This document shows positions 24,364 through 32,270 of a DNA stretch of 32,270 nucleotides, piece by piece. Made by a program: the position numbers and the translations under genes. Location: the IMG/VR virus record IMGVR_UViG_3300021579_000026, positions 1-32,270 of that record. One strand, given 5' to 3'. This DNA is from a virus. The notes under the pieces are model-generated. The model was not told the DNA's origin. It saw nothing but the letters and a program-made list of their open reading frames with translations, and made no database searches. Position 1 is the stretch's first letter. Each line of letters opens with the position of its first letter.

Positions 24364-25722
24364 TCACAGGTTGACCCTCAGTTGAGCGCCCGCTCCACCA
24401 AGTCCGCCAGTTACCCCCGATGCGGCCGTGCCAGCGCCTGCCGCTGTGGTTGCCGTGGTCGCTGCTGTAACGGTCTGGGCGCTGATGTTGAACAGGTAGA
24501 CACTGCCAACTGAAGCTCCCGGACGTGCTGCAACATTGCCTCCGCCGCCAGTTCCAAAACCGTTGCCGCCGTCGCCTGTTTTCCCGCCATCTGCAGCCAC
24601 TGCACCTGTCGCCACGCTGCCTGTCAATTGCTCAAAAATAACACGGACTAGCCCCCCGTTGCCTCCAAAACCTCCGCCACCTCCGCCTCCATTGCTGACG
24701 GCTCCTGCGGCAACCCCGTTAGCCCCTGCCCCACCGTTTGCACGAATTGCTCCGGCCGCTGTTGTTCCGCTTCGATTGATAACGCGGGCGCGAAGGTCAA
24801 TCACACCGCCGCCCGCGCCTGGGCCGCCTCCATTCCCTCCGTTTGTCGATCCTGTCCCGCCACCGCCACCACCGCCAGAGCCGGCAACACCGCCAAGTAT
24901 TAAAGTTGCAAAACGAGAAATGTATTCTGAAAGGTTTCGAGGAAAAACCGCTGTTGTCGTCACCACGCCTGCGGCACCACCTGCGCCACCGGCACCGCCA
25001 CCTCCAGTTCCTCCAACGCCACCAGCCCCACCTCCGGGGCCTAGCCCTAAAGCTAAAGCTGCGGCTTGTGTTCCCGCCGCGCCGGTAGTGGCAGTCGAAT
25101 TGCCACCAGCGCCTCCTGCGGCAGACCCTCCGGTTGTTGTGCCTCCAATAGCAGTGCCCGATGCTGTCAGGGCGCCATTATTTCCGTCAAAATTGATAGC
25201 GCCAGCCGGGGCTGCAGATATATCCAGCGTGTTGCGAACAAAAACGCGAAAGCCGTTTGTTTTAATAGCGCCTGTACCGCTGATCGTCAGGTTGTCATAA
25301 AACATGTCGCGCACTAGCTGAGTGGTGCCGCTACTGACCGTAACTGTGCCATCAGAGCCATCGCCAAACAGAGCCATGCGACCCATTGACAGCGATGAAT
25401 TGCCATCAATTGCGGACCATGCCAGTCCGATGCGTCTGGTGCCTGCAGCCCATGAGACTGCCGCGCCAGCGTTGGAACTTGCATAAATCTGGGTGCGGGC
25501 AAGTGTGCCGCCCGTGCCCCAAGTTCCGAGAAAAACCTCGAATCCACCAGAAGGCACACCGTTGATGTCTACGTCTTCAGCGTAGAAAACTTCAGTGTCC
25601 CCGTTGGCCATACCCGCTCCGCTGGCTGACAAGTAGCCAGTCACTGCCCCCGCCAAGGTGTACGTACCCGTGCCTGTGGTTGTGCTGGTCTCCAGCACGC
25701 GGTCATACTTTCTCTGGGCCAT
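24364..25722 (-). CDS. Glycine-rich adhesin or fibre-tip-like protein, 452 aa
   Basis: Residues 1-110 form a beta-rich domain (RKYDRVLETSTTTGTGTYTL and VFLGTWGTGGTLARTQIYAS) that I recall from several phage virion proteins. Residues 140-180 are beta-rich, and residues 193-395 are dominated by glycine, with runs of seven Gly at 283-289 and 345-351 and repeated 'GAI-x-ANGGAGANG'-type strands. Such sequences can form polyglycine-II helical sandwiches, as in the gp38 adhesins of T-even phages. The function would then be receptor binding or surface decoration (inference). It sits in the head module, after the portal and a 129-residue gene. Its start is next to the stop of the preceding gene. Confidence 0.75.
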   Translation of the reverse strand: MAQRKYDRVLETSTTTGTGTYTLAGAVTGYLSASGAGMANGDTEVFYAEDVDINGVPSGGFEVFLGTWGTGGTLARTQIYASSNAGAAVSWAAGTRRIGLAWSAIDGNSSLSMGRMALFGDGSDGTVTVSSGTTQLVRDMFYDNLTISGTGAIKTNGFRVFVRNTLDISAAPAGAINFDGNNGALTASGTAIGGTTTGGSAAGGAGGNSTATTGAAGTQAAALALGLGPGGGAGGVGGTGGGGAGGAGGAAGVVTTTAVFPRNLSEYISRFATLILGGVAGSGGGGGGGTGSTNGGNGGGPGAGGGVIDLRARVINRSGTTAAGAIRANGGAGANGVAAGAVSNGGGGGGGFGGNGGLVRVIFEQLTGSVATGAVAADGGKTGDGGNGFGTGGGGNVAARPGASVGSVYLFNISAQTVTAATTATTAAGAGTAASGVTGGLGGAGAQLRVNL

Positions 25723-25723
25723 A

Positions 25724-26113
25724 TCAGGTGTTCGCGCTGTTGATCTGGAAGGCCGTCACGGTCACGGTCTGGCCGCTGGTGATGGTGCCGTTCACCTGCA
25801 GCTCACCAGTGCCGATGCCGCATGTGCCCTGAATGTGACAGGTCGCACCCTGGAAGATGCGGAAGTGAGTAGGCGTTGCCGCTGCTCCGGCCGATGCGGT
25901 GCCGGTCCACGATCCCAAAAGCGTCTTCTGGGCGCTGGCCGCTGCGTTCATCCAGTCCGTTGGCAGCACCAGTGTTGCCAAAAGCGTACCAGTGTCGGCA
26001 GCCGCACAGTTTGCTGGGGCCGATCCGCTGTAAATCTTCAGGGATGGCGCGGTGCCCGTGGTGGCCTCAACTTGATCGAGCCGGGCGTTGTTCACTGCGA
26101 CTGAGTATTGCAT
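25724..26113 (-). CDS. Small virion-type protein of unknown function, 129 aa
   Basis: A beta-rich protein starting MQYSVAVNNARLDQVEATTG, with the segment SLKIYSGSAPANCAAADTGT and the ending GQTVTVTAFQINSANT. Short proteins of this look occur near phage portals and fibres, but I cannot give a function. It contains three cysteines. AGAGGAA just before the ATG overlaps the end of the portal gene, so it is translated directly after the portal. Confidence 0.72.
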   Translation of the reverse strand: MQYSVAVNNARLDQVEATTGTAPSLKIYSGSAPANCAAADTGTLLATLVLPTDWMNAAASAQKTLLGSWTGTASAGAAATPTHFRIFQGATCHIQGTCGIGTGELQVNGTITSGQTVTVTAFQINSANT

Positions 26114-26114
26114 T

Positions 26115-28718
26115 TCATTCCTCTACTTTCGTTCCGACAAATGTTCCATCAGCCTGTTTCGAGATGACCACCTTGCTGGCCTTGGGCTGTTTGAGTTGTG
26201 CGATTTCCTGCGCCATGGTGGCAATGGCATCCGTCACGGCTGTAAGCGCGGCCATGGTGCCGTCGCCTATCTGCTTCACGGCTTCCACGGCTGCATTGCT
26301 CTCGGCGTTGGGTCCGCCCATGCCAATCGGCGGGTTGCCGGTGCCCAGGCTGGCCAGTGGTGGCATGCTGATGGGCGGTCGCGCAACCGGTGCCGGCATG
26401 GCCTGTTGAGGCTCGGGCATGGGCTGGGGTTGTGGCTGTGGCTGCTCCTGCACGGGCCCGGGCGGTGCAATCTCTGGCATGGGCTGCGCTGGTTGGGCAG
26501 GCATGGGCATGCGCTGGATGGGCTGTGTGCCGGGCAGTGGTGGCAAGCCGATGGGGATGCCGCTCGGGGTCTGGCCGGCATAGTTCTTCCAGCCTGCCTC
26601 CTGCAGAATGCCGTCCGCTACCCGGGCGATGGTCGGCATGGTGATGACTGCCTGCGCAGCCGTCATGGCGTTCACTGTGGCCGCTACGCTGTCGCCCACG
26701 GCCAGGCGCTGCTCGCGGTCGGCCTGCACCTCGGCCTTTTGGGCGTCGGCGCGCTTCTTCTGTGCATCGGCCTGCTTGCCTTCCAGTTCAGCCATGAACA
26801 TGGCCTCCTGCGCTGCCGCCTGCTTTTCAGCCTGCTGCTGGCGCTGGATGTCCTCGGGCGTTGGCTCCTGCTGGTCCGGGTCTTTCATGTTGTTGACACT
26901 GCGAATCCGCTTGGCGATTTCCTCGCGGTTCGGCAGGTCCATGTTCTCCACGGCCAAGTCCAGCAACATCATGCCGATCTGAGGCGGCATCTTCGTGATC
27001 ATTTCCGACAACTGAGCGGCTGCAGCCTCGCGCATGGTTGCGCGCCACTCGGCTTCGCTGACAATGAAGTCGGCTTTGGTCCGGGTGATGTCGTTCTCTG
27101 GCAGGCCGTCGTTCAGGTCGATGAATTCAGGCGTCCCGCGCTCATTGGTGATGCGGAAGGTCTTCTGGTCAGTGAAAAACTGCTCGATCAGGCTCAGTTG
27201 GATCTCGCCCTGCATCTGCACGGCCAGTCGCAGGTTGTCGAATGGCTTGTTGGTGGCCAGACTGCCCTGTTCCTGCCGGCGCTGGATGGCGATGCCTGAA
27301 GACGCATTGGTCTGGCGGCCCAGGTTCTCGTCCGTCACCCCGCCCACCTGCTGAATCATGTTGATGCCGCGCGACATCAGTTCCAGGTGGGGCATGGCAA
27401 GCTCACGGTCTACGTTGAGCTCCATCGTCTTGCCGGCGCGCTTGACGATGATGGCGTCCGGGCGGGCAACCTCTTCGGCAAAGTCATCCATGGTAGTGCC
27501 ATCGGGCAGCGCGCCCTCATCCATGATCACCTTGTTGCTGCTCAGGATGTGCTGGGCCTTGGATGCGCGCTTGTTGATGTCGTCCTGAATGTCGCGCACG
27601 CCGCGCACAATGCCGTAGGGCAGGTTGTCCCGGCCTCGGCGGTAGCACCAGATGGGCGTGAACCGGAATCTGTTGTGTGCGTAGGGGCTCGGGCCCTCCC
27701 ATAACAGGTCTTTGGTCGTCATGTGCGCCAGGCGCACGCGCATCATCACCTTGCTGGCCACGCTCGAGGCGCCGGAATCGATGGCTTCCCGGTGTCGAGG
27801 GTTGTTTGGGTCGTAAATCTCGCCCTTGAAGACGCCGCCACGCAGGCGCTCAACCTTCTCGGGCACCCTGTACTCGCATTCGATCAGGCGCACCCGTTGG
27901 CGCTTGTGGCTTACCAGTGTCCGGGCCACGCCGTAGCTTGTCCGGTCGAATTCTTGGTAGTCCATGGGCACGTCACCGTCCACCATGTCAAAACTGCCGT
28001 ACAAGCTGGCATCGATGATGGCGCTGTCGATCTGCGCGCTACGCCTCGGGAAAAGCGCCTTGGCCACGTCCACGTCCACCCACTTGGAGCGGAAGATGTA
28101 CCGGGCGTCGCTCATGTCGAGTTCGGTGCTGGCGCTGTCGTGCAGGATGTTGCGCCAGGATTCATACCGGCTGTAGATTGGCTCGCCGTCGTCCTCGTCC
28201 TGCGCGCCGTCTTCCATCCAGCCAATGCCGACCGTGATGGCATCCTCAAAGGCGCGGGACCGGCTGAATGGCAACTTGTTCACGTCGCTCAGGTACTTGA
28301 GTAGCTTCGTCTTGCGCTCGGCCGGCTTGCTGTCTTCCTTGCCCCTGGGCAGGATCTTGAAGTCAGTCCGGCCGCGTTTTTCGCTGCCGATGATCCAGTT
28401 CAGGCTGGTGGCGGTCACGTTGTAGACAATCGGGGCTTGCCCGCGGTCCTTCAGCGTCTGGGCTTCCTCTTCGGACCACTGGATGTTGTCCTTGTAGTCC
28501 TCGTCGATGGCCATCTGGAAGCGGTTTTCGCTCTGGCGGTCGAGTTCCTGCCGGTAATACGAAAGCAGGCGCTTGTGCAGTTCCTGCCCGGTATTGCTGT
28601 CGAGCGGGTTTTCCACTCGCCTTGTCTCAACAGACGACGGTGGAGCCTCCGGCAGTCGGTCAATCGGAGTGCTATTCGTGCTGACCCGCGTCAGCATGTC
28701 ATCGTTGAGATCGAACAC
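26115..28718 (-). CDS. Portal protein (P22 gp1-like), 867 aa
   Basis: The portal ring is the DNA gateway at one capsid vertex and the seat for the terminase motor. Visible family signs are LHKRLLSYYRQELDRQSENR near residue 48, QWSEEEAQTLKDRGQAP, YNVTATSLNWIIGSEKRGRT, and the stem region MIQQVGGVTDENLGRQTNAS. This is the P22-type portal of podophages. The C-terminal part has a long charged helix rich in Gln and Ala (about residues 600-690) and a Pro/Met/Gln-rich disordered tail (about 720-800), probably the barrel and an extension. At 867 residues it is longer than the P22 protein (about 725). The GTG start has AAGGA 6 bases upstream. Confidence 0.93.
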   Translation of the reverse strand: MFDLNDDMLTRVSTNSTPIDRLPEAPPSSVETRRVENPLDSNTGQELHKRLLSYYRQELDRQSENRFQMAIDEDYKDNIQWSEEEAQTLKDRGQAPIVYNVTATSLNWIIGSEKRGRTDFKILPRGKEDSKPAERKTKLLKYLSDVNKLPFSRSRAFEDAITVGIGWMEDGAQDEDDGEPIYSRYESWRNILHDSASTELDMSDARYIFRSKWVDVDVAKALFPRRSAQIDSAIIDASLYGSFDMVDGDVPMDYQEFDRTSYGVARTLVSHKRQRVRLIECEYRVPEKVERLRGGVFKGEIYDPNNPRHREAIDSGASSVASKVMMRVRLAHMTTKDLLWEGPSPYAHNRFRFTPIWCYRRGRDNLPYGIVRGVRDIQDDINKRASKAQHILSSNKVIMDEGALPDGTTMDDFAEEVARPDAIIVKRAGKTMELNVDRELAMPHLELMSRGINMIQQVGGVTDENLGRQTNASSGIAIQRRQEQGSLATNKPFDNLRLAVQMQGEIQLSLIEQFFTDQKTFRITNERGTPEFIDLNDGLPENDITRTKADFIVSEAEWRATMREAAAAQLSEMITKMPPQIGMMLLDLAVENMDLPNREEIAKRIRSVNNMKDPDQQEPTPEDIQRQQQAEKQAAAQEAMFMAELEGKQADAQKKRADAQKAEVQADREQRLAVGDSVAATVNAMTAAQAVITMPTIARVADGILQEAGWKNYAGQTPSGIPIGLPPLPGTQPIQRMPMPAQPAQPMPEIAPPGPVQEQPQPQPQPMPEPQQAMPAPVARPPISMPPLASLGTGNPPIGMGGPNAESNAAVEAVKQIGDGTMAALTAVTDAIATMAQEIAQLKQPKASKVVISKQADGTFVGTKVEE

Positions 28719-28728
28719 TGGCGTTCCT

Positions 28729-29157
28729 TCAAATCTGCTTCACCGGCTCGTAATCTAATAGTTCTATCGAGCGTTTCCGGCCGCTTCCATCATCAACCGT
28801 GGCGTCGCCCACCACCACCGTCTCCGTGGGGTCTACCGGCATGCTTACAAGGTCGGGAAGATGCGAATGGATGATGTCCGCAATCTTGTGCGTCCTCTGC
28901 ATGCTGTCTTCAAAACCCAGCGCCTCGGCAATGTATTTGGCGGCTCTCACGCAGTATTTCGGGTCATTGTAGCGAAAAGCCGACGATAAAGCGATCACGC
29001 AAGGCTTCACGCTGCTGGGCGGCCGGTAGCGTGGCACGAGCACCAGCGCGGGCTCGGTGTCTTCTTGGTCATCATTAAAAACCCATGTGCCAAACAGGCA
29101 TAGGTCGCCCAATTCGCGCATGAAGTGGTGTCTGGTTAAGTCGATTGCATGGCTCAT
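28729..29157 (-). CDS. Unknown small protein before the portal, 142 aa
   Basis: Not recognised. It begins MSHAIDLTRHHFMRELGDLC and has the core EPALVLVPRYRPPSSVKPCV, followed by YCVRAAKYIAEALGFEDSMQ, a mixed alpha/beta composition. No catalytic or membrane motif is visible. The ATG overlaps the stop of the cysteine-rich gene (ATGA), and its own stop lies 10 bases before the portal start, so it belongs to the coupled cassette between terminase and portal. Confidence 0.72.
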   Translation of the reverse strand: MSHAIDLTRHHFMRELGDLCLFGTWVFNDDQEDTEPALVLVPRYRPPSSVKPCVIALSSAFRYNDPKYCVRAAKYIAEALGFEDSMQRTHKIADIIHSHLPDLVSMPVDPTETVVVGDATVDDGSGRKRSIELLDYEPVKQI

Positions 29158-29309
29158 TGTGGGCTTTCTTCTTCGTCAAAGGTCATAGTGAGGGGGTGCG
29201 GCACCTGTTTGTGTACCGTCACATCCCCATCGATGCACAGCAATTGCAGACAAGGGCCGCACACCACGCAGTAGTAGATGGCGGTTTGCTCGTCTGCTTC
29301 GGCCGTCAC
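29154..29309 (-). CDS. Cysteine-rich mini-protein (51 aa, possible zinc knuckle)
   Basis: The frame starts at a GTG that overlaps the TGA of the Tad2-like gene (GTGA) and ends in an ATGA overlap with the next gene, so both ends are coupled. Residues 13-24 read YYCVVCGPCLQL with another Cys right after, a cluster of four cysteines that could bind one zinc. The rest is short and acidic (MTFDEEESPQ). A longer reading in the same frame runs through the Tad2-like gene, but its upstream part looks non-coding. Function unknown. Confidence 0.68.
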   Translation of the reverse strand: MTAEADEQTAIYYCVVCGPCLQLLCIDGDVTVHKQVPHPLTMTFDEEESPQ

Positions 29310-29797
29310 TCCAGCACCACCCAATCCTCGGCCAGCATGTCGGTCTGACTTGCCAGCCAGCCCATCAGGATCTCGCCGGTAGCCGTCTTCATGGTGATGC
29401 ACGGCAGCACCTTTGCCATGCGCTCGGGCTGCTCGGCTGCATAGGTGGAATTGTGTGTAGACCAAAATGCCTCGGCTGGCACATCTTTGGCGATGTTGGC
29501 CACGCCAGACAGTGACAGCCACATGTCCTTGCCATTCCAGCTTTTGCGGGCCACGCGCTTGCCGCTCTTCAGGGCATGGATGGCCCCGCCAAAGTCGGTC
29601 AATTCGCCAGGCGTGACGGCCAGCAAGTGCTTGATCATGGCCTCCGCCTGTCCGGCATCAAGCAAGTTGGTGCCAGTTGGCCATGTTCCCTTCTCGGCCT
29701 TCTCGCGGTCAAACGAGATGTAGCAGTCAGGGTAGAAGTTGAGGGGAAGCCGGAAGCTCAGGAAGCGGGATACTGCCCGCGCGATGGTGATGCTCAT
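29306..29797 (-). CDS. tad2: Two-domain protein with C-terminal Tad2-like (DUF2829) anti-Thoeris domain, 163 aa
   Basis: Residues 68-163 match the DUF2829 pattern: DFGGAIHALKSGKRVARKSW, then NGKDMWLSL, then ITMKTATGEI and the closing WLASQTDMLAEDW (147-159). DUF2829 proteins include Tad2, which binds and sequesters the TIR-derived signal nucleotide of the Thoeris defence so that the effector is not activated. Residues 1-67 are a separate segment with RFLSFRLPLNFYPDCYISFD and WPTGTNLLDAGQAEAMIKHL, which I recall as a phage-specific conserved segment of unknown role. The gene is coupled to its neighbours by 4-base overlaps, and AAGGG lies near the ATG. Whether it acts on Thoeris here is inference. 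Confidence 0.82.
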   Translation of the reverse strand: MSITIARAVSRFLSFRLPLNFYPDCYISFDREKAEKGTWPTGTNLLDAGQAEAMIKHLLAVTPGELTDFGGAIHALKSGKRVARKSWNGKDMWLSLSGVANIAKDVPAEAFWSTHNSTYAAEQPERMAKVLPCITMKTATGEILMGWLASQTDMLAEDWVVLE

Positions 29798-30198
29798 GCT
29801 GCGCCACCCTTCAGATTCTCGATCACAGCCAGCTTGCTGCGCAGTTCATAGCCCATGAGCGGCCAGATTTTGGCCACGGCATTCTGGCGGGCGATCTTTC
29901 GGCCAATCTCGGCGTCGAAGTTCTCCGGGCTGGCGCAGGCGCTCTCTCCGGTCACGGTGAAGCCGTTGCGCAGTACCAGCACGCAGAATGTCAGGAGGCG
30001 CAACGATCCATGCATGTTTTCCCTGACTTCATCCACCTCTTCCGCCAACTCTGTTTCAATAAACATACTGCCAGCAATGCCGTCTTCTGCCGTGAAGTAG
30101 TGCTCGCTGGCAATGTTCGCCTCGATGTCGGCCGGCGTGATGCGTGGCGCGGTCAACCCCTTGGCTTGAATTTCCCGCTCGGTTTGGTCGTCTGTCAT
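29794..30198 (-). CDS. Gp49-family phage protein (N4 gp49 / Sf6 gp66 type), 134 aa
   Basis: The pattern RITPADIEANIASEHYFTAE, followed by LRLLTFCVLVLRNGFTVTGE and SACASPENFDAEIGRKIARQ, is the signature of the widespread 'Gp49 family' of small phage proteins, whose function is not known. The ATG at 30198 has AGGA 6 bases upstream; the ORF extends to 30267, but that leader overlaps a hairpin and looks non-coding. It is the first gene of the small-gene cassette after the terminase, and its stop overlaps the Tad2-like start. Confidence 0.85.
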   Translation of the reverse strand: MTDDQTEREIQAKGLTAPRITPADIEANIASEHYFTAEDGIAGSMFIETELAEEVDEVRENMHGSLRLLTFCVLVLRNGFTVTGESACASPENFDAEIGRKIARQNAVAKIWPLMGYELRSKLAVIENLKGGAA

Positions 30199-30213
30199 TG
30201 TTGTCCTTGGTAC

Positions 30214-30233
30214 GCGGCCACATGCCCGGCCGC
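30214..30233 (-). repeat. Hairpin in the 73-base gap between terminase and Gp49 genes
   Basis: GCGGCC at 30214-30219 pairs with GGCCGC at 30228-30233 around an 8-base loop. No U-tract follows on the minus strand (it reads GTACCAAGGAC, the ribosome site region of the Gp49 gene). It may affect RNA stability or translation of the next gene. Confidence 0.45.
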
Positions 30234-30271
30234 TTGGGCGGTTCGATTCTAGTACCAGTGTCGGCAAATGG

Positions 30272-31828
30272 CTATGCCGTTCGCCAGCTTCTGGTTTTGC
30301 TGCGCTTCACCTGCGAAGTGCTGCCCGTGCTGATGATCTCGCCTCGCATCTGGCCAAACCCTCGGAAGGCATCGGCCCCGTTGCTGGCCTTGTCGTGCCG
30401 GGGCTCGTCCTTCCATACTGCGCGCTGCGCATCCCATTCCTTGCGGTACATGTCGAGGTGCTTGATGCCCTGGGCGCACTCAGTTTCATCAAACCATGCG
30501 CTGCTGAATGCGTTGCGGGTCATCTGGATGCCTGTCTGCACCCGGTCGATTCGGGGCACTATCTCGATGTTGCGCAGGCCCAGCTTCTCCAGCATCTCCT
30601 TGGGCGTCCAGTTCTTCTCCATGCCCAGGCGCTTCGTGTCGCCGTCGTGGGGCAGGTAGTGGCGTCCCCACACGTAGCCGTGCTTCTGCAACTCCGCCAC
30701 GTAGTGGTCGAAGCTCTCGCCGGTGTTCTCGTAGTACCGAATGAACCGGTCCTGTGTGCCAATGCGCTGATGGAACCAGATGGCCATCTCGTCGTTCAGG
30801 CCGATGTCCCACCAGGTATTCACGGGAATGGCCTTCTCCCATGGAACTACGGTTATCCGGCCCTGCTTGCGGGCGGTGGCCATCTCGTTGACGTAGTAGC
30901 AACCCTCGGTCGATCTCTGGAATGACTCTTCAGGCGTGCTTGGGTACTCCTGCCACATCCGCTCGGGGTTGGTGCTGAAGTCCGCCTCTCTGGTGGCCAC
31001 GTACCATGCGCGCTGTTCGGGCGTGATGGTCTGGCCTACCAGTGACTCCACCTTGGTGAAGTATTCCTCGTCCTTGCGGGTCATGATGACGCCGGCCGGG
31101 TCCATGGTGTACTCAGGTGCCCGCCACCATGGGAAAAAATGGAAGCGGTAGTCCCGGAAGGTGAGCTCGCGCTTCTGGTGGTCCAGCGCCATCGCGCGCT
31201 GCGTCAGGTCGTAGAACTCGCCCTCTTGGCCCTCTGCCGTGCTCTCGATGATGATGATGCCGGATTTCGGCACTGCCGGAATGGAGCCGGTCATCACCTC
31301 GGCGGCCTTCTGCGGGTACTTGGCGCAGATTTTCCCGAATTCCGAGATGTGCAGTCGGTGGATAGTGCCCGACCGCATACTGGTGGCCACGCGGATGCTG
31401 CTGTTGTTGTGGGCGAAAAGCAGTTCGCTGGCGTTGTCGGCGGCCAGTGGGCAAAGCTGCTTGATCTCTGGCGGCAGGTTCTCGTAGGCGAATTTCACCT
31501 TGTCGCGGAAGATGACGCCTGCAGCCTCCTTGTCCTGGGCGATGATGCCGCACCGGACATTGGGATTGAACAGGGCGTGATCCAGCCACACAAGACAGAT
31601 CAGGGTGGTGAAGCCCAACTGCCGGGCCTTCAGGATGATGTTTCGGTGCCAAAGGCGCTCGATAAATCGGCGCTGGGCCCGGTTGGGCTTGAACTGGATA
31701 ACCAGATCGTCCTGCCCCTCGTCGCCTTTGATCAGGATCTTGTAGAGGTTGGACAGCCGCCACATCGGGTCGGCCATGTTCCGCTCGAACTCGGCCAGTG
31801 CAACGGGATCGACATCCAGGTCACTCAC
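30272..31828 (-). CDS. terL: Terminase large subunit, 518 aa
   Basis: The ATPase and nuclease of the DNA packaging motor. The ATPase domain has KARQLGFTT at 67-75 as a deviant Walker A, LHISEF at 159-164 as Walker B and ESTAEG at 195-200 as the coupling motif. The C-terminal RNase H-type nuclease shows Asp341 (WWDIG), Asp395/Asp397 (PHDGD) and Asp486 (GADAF) as likely metal ligands. It matches the Terminase_6-like group used by podophages. The GTG start overlaps the small-subunit stop (GTGA) and has AAGGA upstream. It acts with the portal encoded downstream. Confidence 0.94.
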   Translation of the reverse strand: MSDLDVDPVALAEFERNMADPMWRLSNLYKILIKGDEGQDDLVIQFKPNRAQRRFIERLWHRNIILKARQLGFTTLICLVWLDHALFNPNVRCGIIAQDKEAAGVIFRDKVKFAYENLPPEIKQLCPLAADNASELLFAHNNSSIRVATSMRSGTIHRLHISEFGKICAKYPQKAAEVMTGSIPAVPKSGIIIIESTAEGQEGEFYDLTQRAMALDHQKRELTFRDYRFHFFPWWRAPEYTMDPAGVIMTRKDEEYFTKVESLVGQTITPEQRAWYVATREADFSTNPERMWQEYPSTPEESFQRSTEGCYYVNEMATARKQGRITVVPWEKAIPVNTWWDIGLNDEMAIWFHQRIGTQDRFIRYYENTGESFDHYVAELQKHGYVWGRHYLPHDGDTKRLGMEKNWTPKEMLEKLGLRNIEIVPRIDRVQTGIQMTRNAFSSAWFDETECAQGIKHLDMYRKEWDAQRAVWKDEPRHDKASNGADAFRGFGQMRGEIISTGSTSQVKRSKTRSWRTA

Positions 31829-32270
31829 TCTGGTGTGTCCTTCTTCACCGGCAGCGATGACCCGGCGATGCGCTGCAGGATCGAGGCCAGCGGGTTCATG
31901 ACCTGCTCGTTATCGCGCTGGTACTGGCCAAGGTGCTTCATGGCCTTGTCCAGCGCCGCGTTCTTGTCTGCGATCTTGTACTTCTTGATGTAGCCCACAA
32001 ACACGCGGTCCGCGCCCGTGCCTTCGTACTGCTCCATGATGTCCAAGCCGGCCAGGCAGGCAGCCGTGTCGTCGTCCAGTTCCGTGATGGGCTTGGGTGA
32101 TCCGTCTGCATTCAGGAGTTTGCGCGGGTCAAAGAAGGCCAGCCGGGCAACTTCGCGCAGGGTTCTTTCTACCGTAAGTTCGGCTTTTTGCTCCGCCTTT
32201 ATAACCACGGCTTCTATAGCGTCCCGAATCATTGCATTTGATAACAGGCGCGATGCCTGCTCTTGGGCGC
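31825..32270 (-). CDS. terS: Terminase small subunit, C-terminal part (5' end beyond window)
   Basis: The frame is open through the right edge: beyond the internal ATG at 32232 the residues AQEQASRLLSNAM continue the protein, so the true start and its DNA-binding N-terminus are outside. The visible 147 residues contain RTLREVARLAFFDPRKLLNA, the usual Terminase_2 small-subunit segment, then DDDTAACLAGLDIMEQYEGT and IADKNAALDKAMKHLGQY. The protein recognises phage DNA and recruits the large subunit, with which it is translationally coupled. Confidence 0.88.
   Translation of the reverse strand, partial: AQEQASRLLSNAMIRDAIEAVVIKAEQKAELTVERTLREVARLAFFDPRKLLNADGSPKPITELDDDTAACLAGLDIMEQYEGTGADRVFVGYIKKYKIADKNAALDKAMKHLGQYQRDNEQVMNPLASILQRIAGSSLPVKKDTPE

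Noticed and set aside
29310-29522. An extension of the cysteine-rich gene upstream to 29522
   Set aside because: The extra residues lie inside the Tad2-like gene and look like an out-of-frame reading (His/Arg/Gly-rich); the GTGA overlap is the simpler start.
30241-30260. A tRNA T-arm-like GTTCGATTC on the plus strand, possibly a tRNA fragment or attachment site
   Set aside because: The flanking bases do not pair as a T-stem and no acceptor, D or anticodon arm is found nearby.

Overview
The window is a 32 kb piece of a tailed double-stranded DNA phage or prophage, most likely a short-tailed (podovirus) type. Every gene I can support lies on the minus strand, so the genes run from the right edge to the left edge. 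The G+C-rich sequence and the protein types suggest a proteobacterial host, probably in the Burkholderiales; this is inference. The gene order, and the presence of a very large virion-type multidomain protein, recall the Bcep22-like podophages of Burkholderia, which from memory carry a virion-associated protein of about 4,600 residues. No integrase, repressor, replication gene, tRNA or CRISPR array is visible.

Reading in the direction of transcription, the packaging module comes first: a terminase small subunit cut by the right edge, then the terminase large subunit. Next is a cassette of four small, tightly coupled genes: a Gp49-family protein, a protein with a C-terminal Tad2-like (DUF2829) anti-defence domain, a 51-residue cysteine-rich protein and a 142-residue protein of unknown function. 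The head module follows: a P22-type portal, a 129-residue structural-type protein, a glycine-rich adhesin-like protein, a protein with ten short repeats and a long coiled coil, a scaffold, a CsrA-like regulator, the major capsid protein and a small decoration-type protein. A strong rho-independent terminator closes this block.

The tail module follows: a 190-residue protein, two consecutive head-tail adaptor-type proteins, a tail fibre, a small one-helix membrane protein, a short fibre or accessory protein, a probable tail hub or nozzle protein, a small helical protein and a GNAT acetyltransferase. The last three genes look like internal or ejection proteins: one with a C-terminal S74 chaperone domain, one of 642 residues, and a giant gene that leaves the left edge after 3,173 codons. 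The giant product has an N-terminal lytic transglycosylase domain, an N6-adenine methyltransferase core (NPPF) and an SNF2-type helicase (GAGKT, DEMH). This is the DarB-like 'polyvalent protein' architecture.

The most unusual feature is a well-formed 81-codon gene nested out of frame inside a linker of the giant gene, with its own AGGAG ribosome binding site. Other points of interest are the phage CsrA-like protein next to the capsid gene, with a possible GGA-loop target in the capsid leader, and the two-domain Tad2-like protein. No stretch above 300 bases lacks a gene; the largest gaps are 113, 97, 83, 73 and 72 bases and are described below. All homology statements come from reading the sequence, not from searches.
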